In this document: piece by piece, positions 43,249 to 52,917 of the stretch
Position numbering within the stretch: position 1 is the stretch's first letter
Layout of the letters: every line of letters starts with the position of its first letter
NCBI GenBank assembly: GCA_900755095.1
Contig: CAAEFE010000122.1
Coordinates: forward strand, 1-64,000
DNA length: 64,000 nt
Source of the DNA: an uncultured Bacteroides sp.
GTDB lineage: Bacteria; Bacteroidota; Bacteroidia; Bacteroidales; Bacteroidaceae
Direction of reading: 5' to 3'
Notes under the pieces: model-generated
The model's input: the letters and a program-made list of their open reading frames with translations, nothing else
Databases searched by the model: none
What the model was told of the DNA's origin: nothing
Made by a program: the position numbers and the translations under genes

Positions 43249-44439
43249 ATGATGCAAATCTCCCCCGAAACCCAGCTCTTTATCCGCGAACATCAGACGG
43301 ATGATGTACGTGCTCTGGCCCTGCAAGCCCGAAAATACCCGAATGTAGATATGCCGACCGCCATCACACAGATAGCAGGAAGGCAGGTTGCCGCCGAAAA
43401 GATTCCATCATGGAGCGACATGGATGATATATGGTACCCGAAGCACCTATCACTGGAGCAATGCTCGTCAGAAGTCACCGCCCGCTACAAAGCAACCCTT
43501 TTAAAAGGTAACTCCCTGACGGACCTGACCGGAGGATTCGGAATAGACTGCGCTTTCCTTGCTGCCAAATTCAAATCCGCCATTTACGTAGAACGCCAGC
43601 AGGAACTCTGCGAGATAGCAGCACACAACTTTCCCATCCTGAACCTAAACCATATCAACGTAAAGAACGAGGACGGAGTGAGTTATCTGCAAGCTATGTC
43701 TCCGGTAGACTGCATCTTCCTCGATCCTGCCCGCCGCAACGAGCACGGAGGAAAGACTGTTGCCATCTCAGACTGTGAACCCGATGTAGCCGAACTGGAA
43801 GAACTCTTACTGAACAAAGCGGGACAGGTCATGGTCAAACTCTCGCCCATGCTGGACTTGTCATTGGCACTGAAAGAGTTACAACACGTACAGGAAGTCC
43901 ACATCATATCTGCCAATAATGAATGCAAAGAATTACTACTGATACTCGGACAAGCATCGGTAGAAGAAATATCCATCCATTGCGTAAATCTCCCTACCAA
44001 GGGGATACAGGAAGAACAGCATTTCGTATTCACCCGCGAACAGGAGCAGTGCAGCGAATGCAACTATACCAACGCACTGGAAAATTATCTCTATGAGCCG
44101 AACGCTTCACTCCTGAAAGCCGGAGCTTTCCGCAGCATCGCCTCCGCATTTCCTGTTAAAAAACTGCATCCTAACAGTCATCTTTATACTTCTGATGTGT
44201 TGGTCGAGAGCTTTCCCGGCAGGGCTTTCCACATCATTAGTCAATGCAGCCTTAATAAAAAAGAACTAAAAGAAAGTCTCGGAGACTTGAAAAAAGCAAA
44301 TATCACAGTACGTAACTTTCCGGCTACGGTTGCCGAACTCCGTAAACGAATCAAATTGTCGGAAGGTGGAGACACTTATCTGTTTGCCAGCACCTTAAAC
44401 AACGGGCAAAAAGTACTGATCCGCTGTGAGAAAGCCTGA
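43249..44439 (+). CDS. Class I SAM methyltransferase with THUMP-like domain
   Basis: Cytoplasmic protein of 396 residues. An N-terminal helical region (about 1-90, including IPSWSDMDDIWYPKHLSLEQ) is followed by a Rossmann SAM domain (about 90-240) with motif I DLTGGFGIDCAFLA and the catalytic-region motif IFLDPARRNEHGGKTV. The C-terminal part (about 290-396) contains NASLLKAGAFRSIA and a ferredoxin-like THUMP-related region. The architecture matches a Bacteroidetes family known from the PG_1098 structure, expected to methylate RNA; the target base is unknown. It follows the VanX-like gene by 36 bp and may share its transcript. Confidence 0.88.
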   Translation: MMQISPETQLFIREHQTDDVRALALQARKYPNVDMPTAITQIAGRQVAAEKIPSWSDMDDIWYPKHLSLEQCSSEVTARYKATLLKGNSLTDLTGGFGIDCAFLAAKFKSAIYVERQQELCEIAAHNFPILNLNHINVKNEDGVSYLQAMSPVDCIFLDPARRNEHGGKTVAISDCEPDVAELEELLLNKAGQVMVKLSPMLDLSLALKELQHVQEVHIISANNECKELLLILGQASVEEISIHCVNLPTKGIQEEQHFVFTREQEQCSECNYTNALENYLYEPNASLLKAGAFRSIASAFPVKKLHPNSHLYTSDVLVESFPGRAFHIISQCSLNKKELKESLGDLKKANITVRNFPATVAELRKRIKLSEGGDTYLFASTLNNGQKVLIRCEKA

Positions 44440-44574
44440 GTCTGTAATAGCATTACAACACAGCCCCTTCCTGCACCATTACATCAGTATATGAAATAGG
44501 AACGATAAAAAAGGATAAGGATCACTCAGCTGTCCTTAAAATCCCAGACTGAATTTCCCGAAAAATAAATGAGA

Positions 44575-44714
44575 GTGTCAAAAGTCAATAGTAACGAAAC
44601 TGGGGCTGACAAAAAAGTCGGCAGTATCTTAAATCTCCTCCTTCGGGAAGGAGGAGTACCCGCAGGGGGAGGTGGTAGGTGAATACACAAGCTATTGCTA
44701 CTGACTTTTGACAC
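44575..44714. repeat. 140-bp palindromic-ended element (MITE-like)
   Basis: The terminal inverted repeats are GTGTCAAAAGTCA-TAGTAA (44575-44594) and, reversed, GTGTCAAAAGTCAGTAGCAA (44714-44695). The body (44609-44690) holds AGTCGGCAGTATCTTAAATC, TCCTCCTTCGGGAAGGAGG and AGGGGGAGGTGGTAGGTGAA, almost identical to the right arm of the inverted repeat at 34107-34310. There is no reading frame. No clear target-site duplication was seen. It lies between the convergent methyltransferase and GH3 genes, where its hairpins could also end transcription. The rest of this 296-bp gap (44440-44574) shows nothing. Confidence 0.82.
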
Positions 44715-44735
44715 CCCCATTAATGAGTAATATTA

Positions 44736-47327
44736 TTACCGAAGTGTTACACTCAATTTATTCCCCGAAGGTATATCCGAACTATTGCCATACATGATTT
44801 CATATTTTCCGGGCATAATACGCATAGTATTTGTAGTCGGATCAAAGAACTCAAATGTAGTTGGCAAAAGATCAATAGATACAACACAAGTCTCTCCCGC
44901 CTTCAGCGGTACCCGACGGAAAGCGCGCAAACTCTTTATCGGCCCTTCCGCATCATCTACTTTGCGGACATACACCTGAATAACTTCAGCTCCATCATAC
45001 TTCCCTGTATTCTTCACATTGACTTTAAAATTCAAATCCTGTCCGGCAGATATAGTTTTCTTATTCAAACGTCCTTTGGAAATATCGAAAGTAGTATAAC
45101 TCAATCCGTATCCAAAAGGAAACAAAGGAACTTCCGTCATATATCTATAGGTACGGTTCTTCATACTGTAATCTTCAAAATCCGGCAACTGGTCCGTATT
45201 TTTATAAAAAGTAACGGGCAGCTTTCCACTCGGATTAAAATCTCCGAACAGAACGTCCGCCACAGCCAGTCCGCCAGCCTGCCCGGGATACCATGCCTGC
45301 AAGATAGCATCACAAGACTCCATCTCAGGAACCAATGCGACCGCCGAACCAGAGCAGTTTACAAAAACCACCTTCTTACCCGCTTTCTTCAATGCTTTCA
45401 GGATATCACGCTGCACTTGCGGTAGTTCAATTGAAGTACGGTCGCCGCCAGCAAAACCGGGACTGTTAACGGAGTACATTTCTTCGCCTTCCAAACTCGG
45501 CGAAATGCCACCTGCGAAAATAACAATATCCGCTTCTTTGACTCTATCGACAACCATCTCAGGTGAAATATGACGATAAACACCCAAATCAAACCTAAGC
45601 AACGCTTCCGCACCTGCCTGCATATATTCTATTCTGATCTTATAATCTGTCCCCGCAATTGCTTTCAACGTATATTCCCTTTTAGCACTGGCATGTTCTC
45701 CCCAATAATCAATCACCTTTTCCCCGTTCACATATACCCGATAGCCATCATCTCCTTCAATCAGCAACTCATAAGCTCCACTCTCTTTCGGACGAAAAGT
45801 TCCTTCATAAACAGCAGTAAAATTATATAAGCCCACACCTGTGGCAAAGACTGTATTCCCACCATTACTCAGATTAATCGGAGAAGTAATCTGACTTGTA
45901 GCCGCGACATCACCACTCAAATTCATATTATTCCAGTAGGTAGCCGTCAGACCGGGACGCCCATTGTTGGAGATCTCATTAAAATAAGATTCAAAAATCC
46001 GATTATCCAGTAACTCACATCCTTTCTCAAAAGGTACATCGCCTATCTTGCAGCGAATCCCTTCCAAAATAGTATATGTATGTGAGGGTACACCTTCATA
46101 GTTTCCCCATTGCATCACCGAATCAACCGCATTCGGTCCCATCACTGCGATACGTGCCCCTGTTTTTGCCAACGGAAGCACGCCATTATTGCAAAGCAAT
46201 ACCATAGATTTACGTGCCAGATCCAACGCCATCTGTTTGTGCAAATCACAATCCACAGTATCTATACTAATTCTGCTCCAGGGAACAATAGAATCCGGAT
46301 CCATCTCGCCCAAAGCAAAACGGGCTTTCAACAAACGATGCAAACTTGTGTCTATACGTTCTTCTGTGATTAATCCCTGCTTTACTGCTTCCTCCAAATG
46401 CGAATATATCGAACCACATTCAAGATCAGTTCCATTGATCACAGCAGAAGCACTGGCATCGGCAGCATCTTTATGTGTCTCATGGCGGCCTTTCACAAAA
46501 AAATCATCAATAGCACCGCAATCACTTACAACCAAATGTTTATATCCCCATTCATCCCTCAATATTTGCGTTAACAACCGGTTGCTACCACAACAGGGCT
46601 CTCCTTCCAGGCGTTGATAAGCGCACATCACTTCCTTCACGTCTGCCTCTTGCACCAAAGCCTTGAAAGCCGGAAGGTAAGTCTCCCATAGATCACGGGG
46701 AGAGAGGTCTTCTACATCAAAAGAGTGACGTTTCGCCTCAGGACCACTATGCACTGCATAATGCTTGACACACGCATGAGCCTTGTCATATTCGGCATCT
46801 GCCGGCCCCTGCATTCCCTTTACTACAGCTACTCCCATACGGGTAGTCAGATAAGGGTCTTCGCCGAAAGTCTCCTGTCCCCTTCCCCAACGCGGATCAC
46901 GGAAAATATTCACATTCGGATTCCAAAAAGTAAGCCCTTCGTTTCCATATCCATAGCGATTACGGCGATGGGCATCGTGGAATTTAGCACGTCCTTCATC
47001 ACTAACGGCAACATACACTCTTTCAATTGCTTCATCATCAAAGGTAGATGCCATACCCATAGTTATCGGAAACACTGTAGCCAGTCCATTACGGGCAACA
47101 CCATGCAAAGCCTCACTCCACCAATTATAGGGAGCTACTCCTAACCGTTCTACCGCAAAAGAAGAATTTTTCATTAATCCTATTTTCTCTTTCAAAGTTA
47201 ATCTCCCTAATAAGTCTTCCGCACGCTCTTCGGGAGTAAGTTTCGGATTCTTATAAGGTTCATTCTGCGCGAAGCTGCCCATCGACGCAACGATACTCAA
47301 ACTTAAAGTTAACAGTACTTTTTTCAT
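44736..47327 (-). CDS. GH3 beta-glycosidase with PA14 insert
   Basis: Secreted family GH3 retaining hydrolase (863 residues) with signal peptide MKKVLLTLSLSIVASMGSF. The N-terminal barrel (about 30-370) has APYNWWSEALHGVA, MKGMQGPADAEYDKAHACVKH and the nucleophile aspartate in VVSDCGAIDD. The alpha/beta-sandwich domain is interrupted by a PA14 domain (about 455-600, GDDGYRVYVNGEKVIDYWG). The probable acid/base region is SLEGEEMYSVNSPGFAGGDR, and a fibronectin-like C-terminal domain follows. Motifs favour beta-xylosidase or beta-glucosidase activity. The ATG at 47327 starts a clean signal peptide; an in-frame ATG 51 bp upstream is less likely. TACTTTTG on the minus strand at 47606-47613 may be its promoter. 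It may or may not belong to the neighbouring sigma-controlled PUL. Confidence 0.92.
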   Translation of the reverse strand: MKKVLLTLSLSIVASMGSFAQNEPYKNPKLTPEERAEDLLGRLTLKEKIGLMKNSSFAVERLGVAPYNWWSEALHGVARNGLATVFPITMGMASTFDDEAIERVYVAVSDEGRAKFHDAHRRNRYGYGNEGLTFWNPNVNIFRDPRWGRGQETFGEDPYLTTRMGVAVVKGMQGPADAEYDKAHACVKHYAVHSGPEAKRHSFDVEDLSPRDLWETYLPAFKALVQEADVKEVMCAYQRLEGEPCCGSNRLLTQILRDEWGYKHLVVSDCGAIDDFFVKGRHETHKDAADASASAVINGTDLECGSIYSHLEEAVKQGLITEERIDTSLHRLLKARFALGEMDPDSIVPWSRISIDTVDCDLHKQMALDLARKSMVLLCNNGVLPLAKTGARIAVMGPNAVDSVMQWGNYEGVPSHTYTILEGIRCKIGDVPFEKGCELLDNRIFESYFNEISNNGRPGLTATYWNNMNLSGDVAATSQITSPINLSNGGNTVFATGVGLYNFTAVYEGTFRPKESGAYELLIEGDDGYRVYVNGEKVIDYWGEHASAKREYTLKAIAGTDYKIRIEYMQAGAEALLRFDLGVYRHISPEMVVDRVKEADIVIFAGGISPSLEGEEMYSVNSPGFAGGDRTSIELPQVQRDILKALKKAGKKVVFVNCSGSAVALVPEMESCDAILQAWYPGQAGGLAVADVLFGDFNPSGKLPVTFYKNTDQLPDFEDYSMKNRTYRYMTEVPLFPFGYGLSYTTFDISKGRLNKKTISAGQDLNFKVNVKNTGKYDGAEVIQVYVRKVDDAEGPIKSLRAFRRVPLKAGETCVVSIDLLPTTFEFFDPTTNTMRIMPGKYEIMYGNSSDIPSGNKLSVTLR

Positions 47328-47790
47328 TTTGTCCAAATTAATTAAAGCTTTATTTATTATGTTACCTTGCAATTTCACATCGGAAAACTACATTCTAATC
47401 ATTGCTTTCAAATACAATAACTATGATCGGGGAATGCTGTCTGATTTATCTGTTCAAATGGAAACGCCTAACTTGAAACAGCGATGAATGATAAATGTAG
47501 TGCAAAAAAAGCTGCTATACCAAACTTTTTTCCAACTATTTTTATTACTAAATAATTTTTGCGAATCAAAGCTTATTATTATCAGCCTCCAAACTTGATT
47601 ATAGCCAAAAGTACATGAGTTTCTATTACATCATTAATAATCTGACTACTTCAGAAAGTCTATCTGAAAAGAAAAGAGGCTATTGAAAATACAGATAAAG
47701 TAACAGCCTGCTAAGAACAGCAAGAAAGAAGATAAGTATATTCCGACACTATATAAATAATGAGAAAGAAGGAATGTCTTATTTTTATAA
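47328..47790. other. 463-bp AT-rich gap between GH3 and the sigma gene
   Basis: The only signal is the minus-strand -7 element TACTTTTG (47613-47606), which would give GH3 a leader of about 270 nt. No reading frame, repeat array or convincing terminator was seen. If that promoter is real, GH3 is transcribed apart from the sigma gene. Confidence 0.4.
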
Positions 47791-48366
47791 CTAAAATGAA
47801 AGAAGCGACAATAGAATCTCCCAACCTCGCTTCACCTTATCTTTCAAGAATTTCAAGGCCTTACCCATATGTATTTCTACAGTCTTCTGACTAATACCAA
47901 GCCTCTCGGCTATCTCCTTGTAACTCAGGTTTTCTTCACGGCTCAACAAGAAACACTTTCTTTGTTGTTCAGGAAGTGAATTGATTAACCGATCAATGAA
48001 TATTTTTAGTTGAGAAGCGCAATAATCTTCCTCCACAGTAGTGGAGTTATAATAACCTTCGTTTCCATAGGCTACCAAAACAGAGGTTTTGAAAAGATTC
48101 TCATTTACTCTCTTCTTATTTTTATTAAATACGATGTTTCGGGTAACAATAAAGAGAAAACCTTTGATATTTTCATCTTCCTTCAGTAAATGCCTTGATT
48201 CCCACAACTTCACAAACACATCCTGAACAATTTCCTCTGCATCAGCAATTGTAGCGATGTACAATCGGCTAAAGTCATAAACCTGACTCCAATACTCGTT
48301 ATACAAATCTATAAACGCTTGATGATCACCGCCCTTAATAGCCAATACTCTTTCTCTTTCGTTCAT
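47791..48366 (-). CDS. ECF RNA polymerase sigma factor
   Basis: Sigma-70 factor of the extracytoplasmic-function type (191 residues). Region 2 is at about 10-80 (HQAFIDLYNEYWSQVYDFSR, ADAEEIVQDVFVKLWESR) and region 4 at about 125-185 (LPEQQRKCFLLSREENLSYK, EIAERLGISQKTVEIHMGKA). The length and lack of other domains are typical of Bacteroides sigma factors held by FecR-type anti-sigma proteins. The -7 element TAGCTTTG at 48390-48397 puts the start of transcription near 48383, so the ATG at 48366 is used rather than the in-frame ATG at 48402. It is divergent from fecR, whereas the usual order is sigma then fecR on one strand. Confidence 0.95.
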   Translation of the reverse strand: MNERERVLAIKGGDHQAFIDLYNEYWSQVYDFSRLYIATIADAEEIVQDVFVKLWESRHLLKEDENIKGFLFIVTRNIVFNKNKKRVNENLFKTSVLVAYGNEGYYNSTTVEEDYCASQLKIFIDRLINSLPEQQRKCFLLSREENLSYKEIAERLGISQKTVEIHMGKALKFLKDKVKRGWEILLSLLSF

Positions 48367-48389
48367 ATTTGTGCAAATATTAGTGACAA

Positions 48390-48397
48390 CAAAGCTA
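48390..48397 (-). promoter_or_regulatory. -7 element TAGCTTTG for the ECF sigma gene
   Basis: TAnnTTTG match on the minus strand; it decides the start codon of the sigma gene. Confidence 0.45.
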
Positions 48398-48524
48398 TAC
48401 ATTATTTAAAAGATACAAAAATAAAACACATTTTTTTTATATCCGATAGGGGTAAATGTAATATGGGGAGTATTTAGTATGTAACCGAAGTCAATAACGA
48501 TCATTATCACTAATATACAAAGAC

Positions 48525-49469
48525 GTGAATTCAATAGAACTCATTAATATTATAAAAAAGATGTTAGCCGACAGACTGACAACTTCCGAAAGGGAACAGC
48601 TTCTCAATGAGAAGCCTATGGTTAACTTTCAGTCTCAACAATGGGATAAAGCTCCTAAAGCTCATATACAAGATCATGTTCCCCCGCACACCATACTCAA
48701 TAAGATTATGGTCAGATGCCGGAACGAAAAACAGCCTTTAGAGAGAAACAAGAAATACTATCGTATCGGATATTCCATCGCTGCCACTGTTGCCATCTTC
48801 ATTATCGGCTTTTGGATTGCCAACAATATTTCATCATCCGACATTAATATCAGTGCTCCAATGAATGATAAGCTGGCAGTCATGTTACCGGACAGTTCGG
48901 AAGTATGGCTCAACGCAGCTTCCCAAATTCGCTATCACAAGTCATTCCTGAACAACAGAGAAATCTTCCTGGAAAAAGGAGAAGCTTTCTTTAAAGTGAA
49001 AAAAGCTCAGGGAGCACCCTTCAGGGTTTATTTCCGGGAATCGCGTATTGAAGTGACCGGAACGGAATTCAACATCAAAGCCGGACACATGGAATCAGAA
49101 ATTACCCTGTTCACCGGCTCCATCAAATTCCAGGCAGAAGAAGGACAGCAAGAACTGCCGATGAAACCGAACGAACGAATCGTATACAATACCCAAGCCA
49201 AATCAATTGTACGTACGCATATAGATATCAACGAGTATGACTGGCGCTCAAGTAAATATCGCTTTACCAACAAGCCATTACAGGAATTCATCGATTTTAT
49301 CAACCGTTCATACCATGTAAACATCATAATTAAAGAAGAAAAGCTCAAAAAGCTGAAGTTCAACGGAACCATACATAAAGACGAGCCGCTTACCAATATC
49401 ATCGAAAAGATATGTATCAGCCTCGATTTAAAAGAGAAACAAGAAAATAACGACATCATATTATATTAA
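48525..49469 (+). CDS. FecR-type anti-sigma factor
   Basis: Inner-membrane anti-sigma protein of 314 residues. The short cytoplasmic N-terminal segment (about 1-75) would hold the sigma factor, a membrane helix spans about 84-101 (GYSIAATVAIFIIGFWIA), and the periplasmic FecR domain follows (about 115-210, LPDSSEVWLNAASQIRYHKS, IFLEKGEAFFKVK, VTGTEFNIKAG). A DUF4974-type C-terminal domain is at about 240-312 (YRFTNKPLQEFIDFINRSYH). It passes the signal from the STN domain of the SusC downstream to the divergent sigma factor. The start is a GTG at 48525; an ATG 36 bp later is possible. The SusC gene follows after 49 bp. Confidence 0.93.
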   Translation: MNSIELINIIKKMLADRLTTSEREQLLNEKPMVNFQSQQWDKAPKAHIQDHVPPHTILNKIMVRCRNEKQPLERNKKYYRIGYSIAATVAIFIIGFWIANNISSSDINISAPMNDKLAVMLPDSSEVWLNAASQIRYHKSFLNNREIFLEKGEAFFKVKKAQGAPFRVYFRESRIEVTGTEFNIKAGHMESEITLFTGSIKFQAEEGQQELPMKPNERIVYNTQAKSIVRTHIDINEYDWRSSKYRFTNKPLQEFIDFINRSYHVNIIIKEEKLKKLKFNGTIHKDEPLTNIIEKICISLDLKEKQENNDIILY

Positions 49470-49518
49470 TACATTAAAAACAAATTATCTATATATTCAC
49501 TATTAACCTTTTAGAAAC

Positions 49519-52500
49519 ATGAAAAACATGCATTTTAGTAACAGCATACTCAGATATGCCGTTCTATTGATTTGCTTCCTTCCAATGGCTCTCTACGCTC
49601 ATGGCGCACAAGGAAAGAGAATCATTCTCAAGGGTCAGTCCATCACCATGCAACAGGCTATTCAGCTGATCGAAGAAAATAGCCAGTACACATTCTTCTT
49701 CAAGTCCGGCGTTGTCGCCAACGACGAGAAAAAGGACTACGATTGCGAAGGAGACATTAATGAAGTTTTAAGAAAAGTATTCAGTAACAGCGGAATTGAC
49801 TATGTCATCAAGAATAATGAAATTATCTTGAAAAGCGCGAAAGCAGAGACTGTTCAGCAAAAAAGTCAGGGACCGAAAAAGTCGGAAATCGTAGGTGTGG
49901 TAGTCGACGCCAATACAGGTGAATCCATTATCGGTGCTTCCGTACAAATCAAAGGGGCTGCTACAGGAGTAATCACCAACATTGACGGAAAGTTCACGAT
50001 CATGGCTGCTCCTTCGGATGTTATTCTCATTTCTTATGTAGGATACACACCCAAAGAAATCAAGATCGGTTCACGCAAAGTGTTATCCATCGATTTGAAT
50101 GAAGATGCCAAGCAGTTGGAAGAAGTAGTCATCACAGCTTATGGTACAGGACAAAAGAAAGCCAGTATGGTAGGCTCTGTTGAATCTATTAAACCAACTG
50201 AATTAAAGGTACCTTCTACCAATCTGTCTACTGCATTTGCCGGACGTCTGGCTGGTGTTATTGCCGTCCAGAAAAGTGGTCAGCCGGGAGCTGATGGCGC
50301 CAACTTTTGGATTCGCGGTGTTTCGACCATGAACGGAGTCACCGATCCACTAATCATTCTGGATGGTGTGCAGGTAAGTTCAAGTGACCTGAATAATCTT
50401 GATCCCGAGATTATCGATAGTTTCTCTATCCTGAAAGATGCTACCGCAACAGCGATGTACGGTACCCGTGGTGCCAACGGTGTGATGATTGTAACCACCA
50501 AATCGGGTATGAATCTGGATAAGCCGATTATCAACTTCCGTATGGAAGCACAAATGTCTCAACCGACCAGTACCCCTAAATTCGTAGACGGTGCCACTTA
50601 CATGGAACTTTTCAACGAGGCCGTAAACAATGACAATAGCGGTGACGTGCTTTACAGCCAAGATAGAATTGACGGAACACGTGCCGGATTGAATCCTTAT
50701 ATCTATCCGAACGTAAATTGGTATGACGAATTGTTCAAAGACGCTTCTTATAGCGAAAAGTTCAACTTTAACATCCGTGGCGGTGGTAAACGTGTAGACT
50801 ACTTCTCCAGCATCTCTGTCAACCACGAATCCGGTATGTTGAAGAATCGTTCAAAGGATTTCTTCTCCTATAATAACAATATTGAAATCATGCGCTATAA
50901 CTTCCAGAATAACATCAACGCCAAATTGAGCAATTCTTCTAAGTTGTCCTTGCGCCTGAACGTACAGTTGCGTGACATGACTACTCCTAACCAGGGAGTA
51001 GGAGCCATCTTTACCAATGCCATGAATACATCACCTGTTGAATTCCCGGTATATTTTCCGGATGACGGTGAAACACCTTATATTAAATGGGGAGCTACAG
51101 AACGTGTCAACGCCGACTATCAGACCAACCCGGTGGCTCAGGCTGCTACAGGCTACAACAAAGGATTCCAAAGCACAGTCATTGCAGCACTGGAATTTAA
51201 CCAGAAGTTGGATTTCATCACCGAAGGTCTGAGTTTCAAAGCACTGGCTTCATTCAAGAACTGGTCGAGTTCCGAAAACAAACGTGAAGGGAAGTGGAAC
51301 AAATTCGCACTGACCGGATACGAAGACGATGGCAATGGTGGCTACACCTACACAACAAGCCGTATTGGAGACGAATATACGACAAACCTGACCGCAAAGA
51401 ATACAAATTCCGGTGACCGCCGTTTCTATTTGGAAGGAATGGTCAATTACAGCCGTACATTCGGTGAACATGACGTCAATGCGATGCTAATCTATAGCCA
51501 GGACGAACTTGTTAACAACACACCGGGCGATGGTAACTTTATCGGTTCATTGCCTCAACGCAAACAAGGTCTTGCAGCACGCGCCTCCTACGCTTATGCC
51601 GGAAAGTATATGGCTGAAGTGAACGTAGGATACAATGGATCGGAGAACTTTGCCAAAGGACACCGTTTCGGTCTGTTCCCCTCCATTGCCGCAGGTTATA
51701 ACATCAGTGAAGAATCTTTCTTCAAACCTTTGAAAAACGTTGTTTCTAAATTGAAGCTACGCGGTTCGTGGGGTCTGGTAGGTAACGACCAGATTAATGG
51801 CAGCCGTTTTATCTACATGTCTCAAATTGACCTGGGCGGCAAAGGATTTACAACAGGTGTCAATCAGAATGTAACCTACAATGGTCCCGTTTATCAACGC
51901 TATGCCAATGAAGATATTACATGGGAGGTAGGAGAAAAGATTAATTTTGGAGTCGATTTACAATTGTTCCACTCTTTAGACCTTACTTTTGATATCTTTC
52001 GCGAAAATCGTCGCGACATCTTCCAGGAGAAAGGGACCACTCCGACATATATGGGTACAGCTACCACTAAAGTATACGGCAACCTGGCAGCTATGCGCAA
52101 TCAGGGATTTGAATTAGCAGCCAGCTATAACAAGCAGTTCAACAAAAACTGGTTCGTCAGCTTCAAAGGAACTTTCACATATGCGCATAATGAAATCACC
52201 CAATATGATGAATCACCGAAATATCCATGGCAGTCAAAAATCGGAGTCAGTGCCAATAAGAATGCCATTTATATTTCTGACGGACTCTTCATTGATGCAG
52301 CAGATATTGCCAACCACCAACAACAATTGGGAGCGGCAGTGATTCCGGGAGATATCAAATATATCAATATTTCAAGAGACTGGTACGGATATGATGATAA
52401 CCTGACAGATACAGACGACTGGGTATGGGCAAAACATCCCGGCGTACCGGAGATTGTATATGGCTTCGGTCCCTCTATTAAATGGAAGAATCTGGATTTC

Positions 52501-52905
52501 TCCTTCTTCTTTCAGGGAGTAGCCAAAACCTCCTTCATGGTAAAAGATTTCCATCCCTTCGGTGACAGTATGCTACGCAACGTACTTTCATGGGTGGCAG
52601 ACGAACGCTGGAGTCCCGACAATCAAAACACCAATGCGACTTACCCGCGCTTGTCACGCAAAACCAATAACAATAACAACAAGTTGTCCAGCTATTGGGA
52701 GCGTAACGGTGCCTTCCTGAAATTAAAGAATGCTGAGATCGGATATACCTATAAGAATATGCGTTTATACATCAGCGGTTCTAATCTGATGACCTTTGCT
52801 CCGTTCGATCTGTGGGATCCTGAACAGGGTGGTGGCAGTGGTCTTTCATATCCGACCCAGCGCGTATTCAACATTGGATTCCAAATGACTATTAACAACA
52901 AATAA
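49519..52905 (+). CDS. susC-like: SusC-like TonB-dependent transporter with STN signalling domain
   Basis: Outer-membrane transporter of 1128 residues. A signal peptide (about 1-28) is followed by an STN domain (about 32-110, ITMQQAIQLIEENSQYTFFF, IDYVIKNNEIILKS) that contacts the periplasmic part of FecR. Next come a carboxypeptidase-regulatory-like domain (about 125-205, EIVGVVVDANTGESIIGASV), the plug (about 210-330, with DPEIIDSFSILKDATATAMY, GTRGANGVMIVTTK) and the barrel ending NIGFQMTINNK. The STN domain and FecR neighbour show sigma/anti-sigma control, unlike the HTCS-run SusC at 17041. Likely cargo is host-type glycans or glycopeptides, from the M60 peptidase in the operon. Confidence 0.96.
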   Translation: MKNMHFSNSILRYAVLLICFLPMALYAHGAQGKRIILKGQSITMQQAIQLIEENSQYTFFFKSGVVANDEKKDYDCEGDINEVLRKVFSNSGIDYVIKNNEIILKSAKAETVQQKSQGPKKSEIVGVVVDANTGESIIGASVQIKGAATGVITNIDGKFTIMAAPSDVILISYVGYTPKEIKIGSRKVLSIDLNEDAKQLEEVVITAYGTGQKKASMVGSVESIKPTELKVPSTNLSTAFAGRLAGVIAVQKSGQPGADGANFWIRGVSTMNGVTDPLIILDGVQVSSSDLNNLDPEIIDSFSILKDATATAMYGTRGANGVMIVTTKSGMNLDKPIINFRMEAQMSQPTSTPKFVDGATYMELFNEAVNNDNSGDVLYSQDRIDGTRAGLNPYIYPNVNWYDELFKDASYSEKFNFNIRGGGKRVDYFSSISVNHESGMLKNRSKDFFSYNNNIEIMRYNFQNNINAKLSNSSKLSLRLNVQLRDMTTPNQGVGAIFTNAMNTSPVEFPVYFPDDGETPYIKWGATERVNADYQTNPVAQAATGYNKGFQSTVIAALEFNQKLDFITEGLSFKALASFKNWSSSENKREGKWNKFALTGYEDDGNGGYTYTTSRIGDEYTTNLTAKNTNSGDRRFYLEGMVNYSRTFGEHDVNAMLIYSQDELVNNTPGDGNFIGSLPQRKQGLAARASYAYAGKYMAEVNVGYNGSENFAKGHRFGLFPSIAAGYNISEESFFKPLKNVVSKLKLRGSWGLVGNDQINGSRFIYMSQIDLGGKGFTTGVNQNVTYNGPVYQRYANEDITWEVGEKINFGVDLQLFHSLDLTFDIFRENRRDIFQEKGTTPTYMGTATTKVYGNLAAMRNQGFELAASYNKQFNKNWFVSFKGTFTYAHNEITQYDESPKYPWQSKIGVSANKNAIYISDGLFIDAADIANHQQQLGAAVIPGDIKYINISRDWYGYDDNLTDTDDWVWAKHPGVPEIVYGFGPSIKWKNLDFSFFFQGVAKTSFMVKDFHPFGDSMLRNVLSWVADERWSPDNQNTNATYPRLSRKTNNNNNKLSSYWERNGAFLKLKNAEIGYTYKNMRLYISGSNLMTFAPFDLWDPEQGGGSGLSYPTQRVFNIGFQMTINNK

Positions 52906-52917
52906 TACCTTAAAGAT

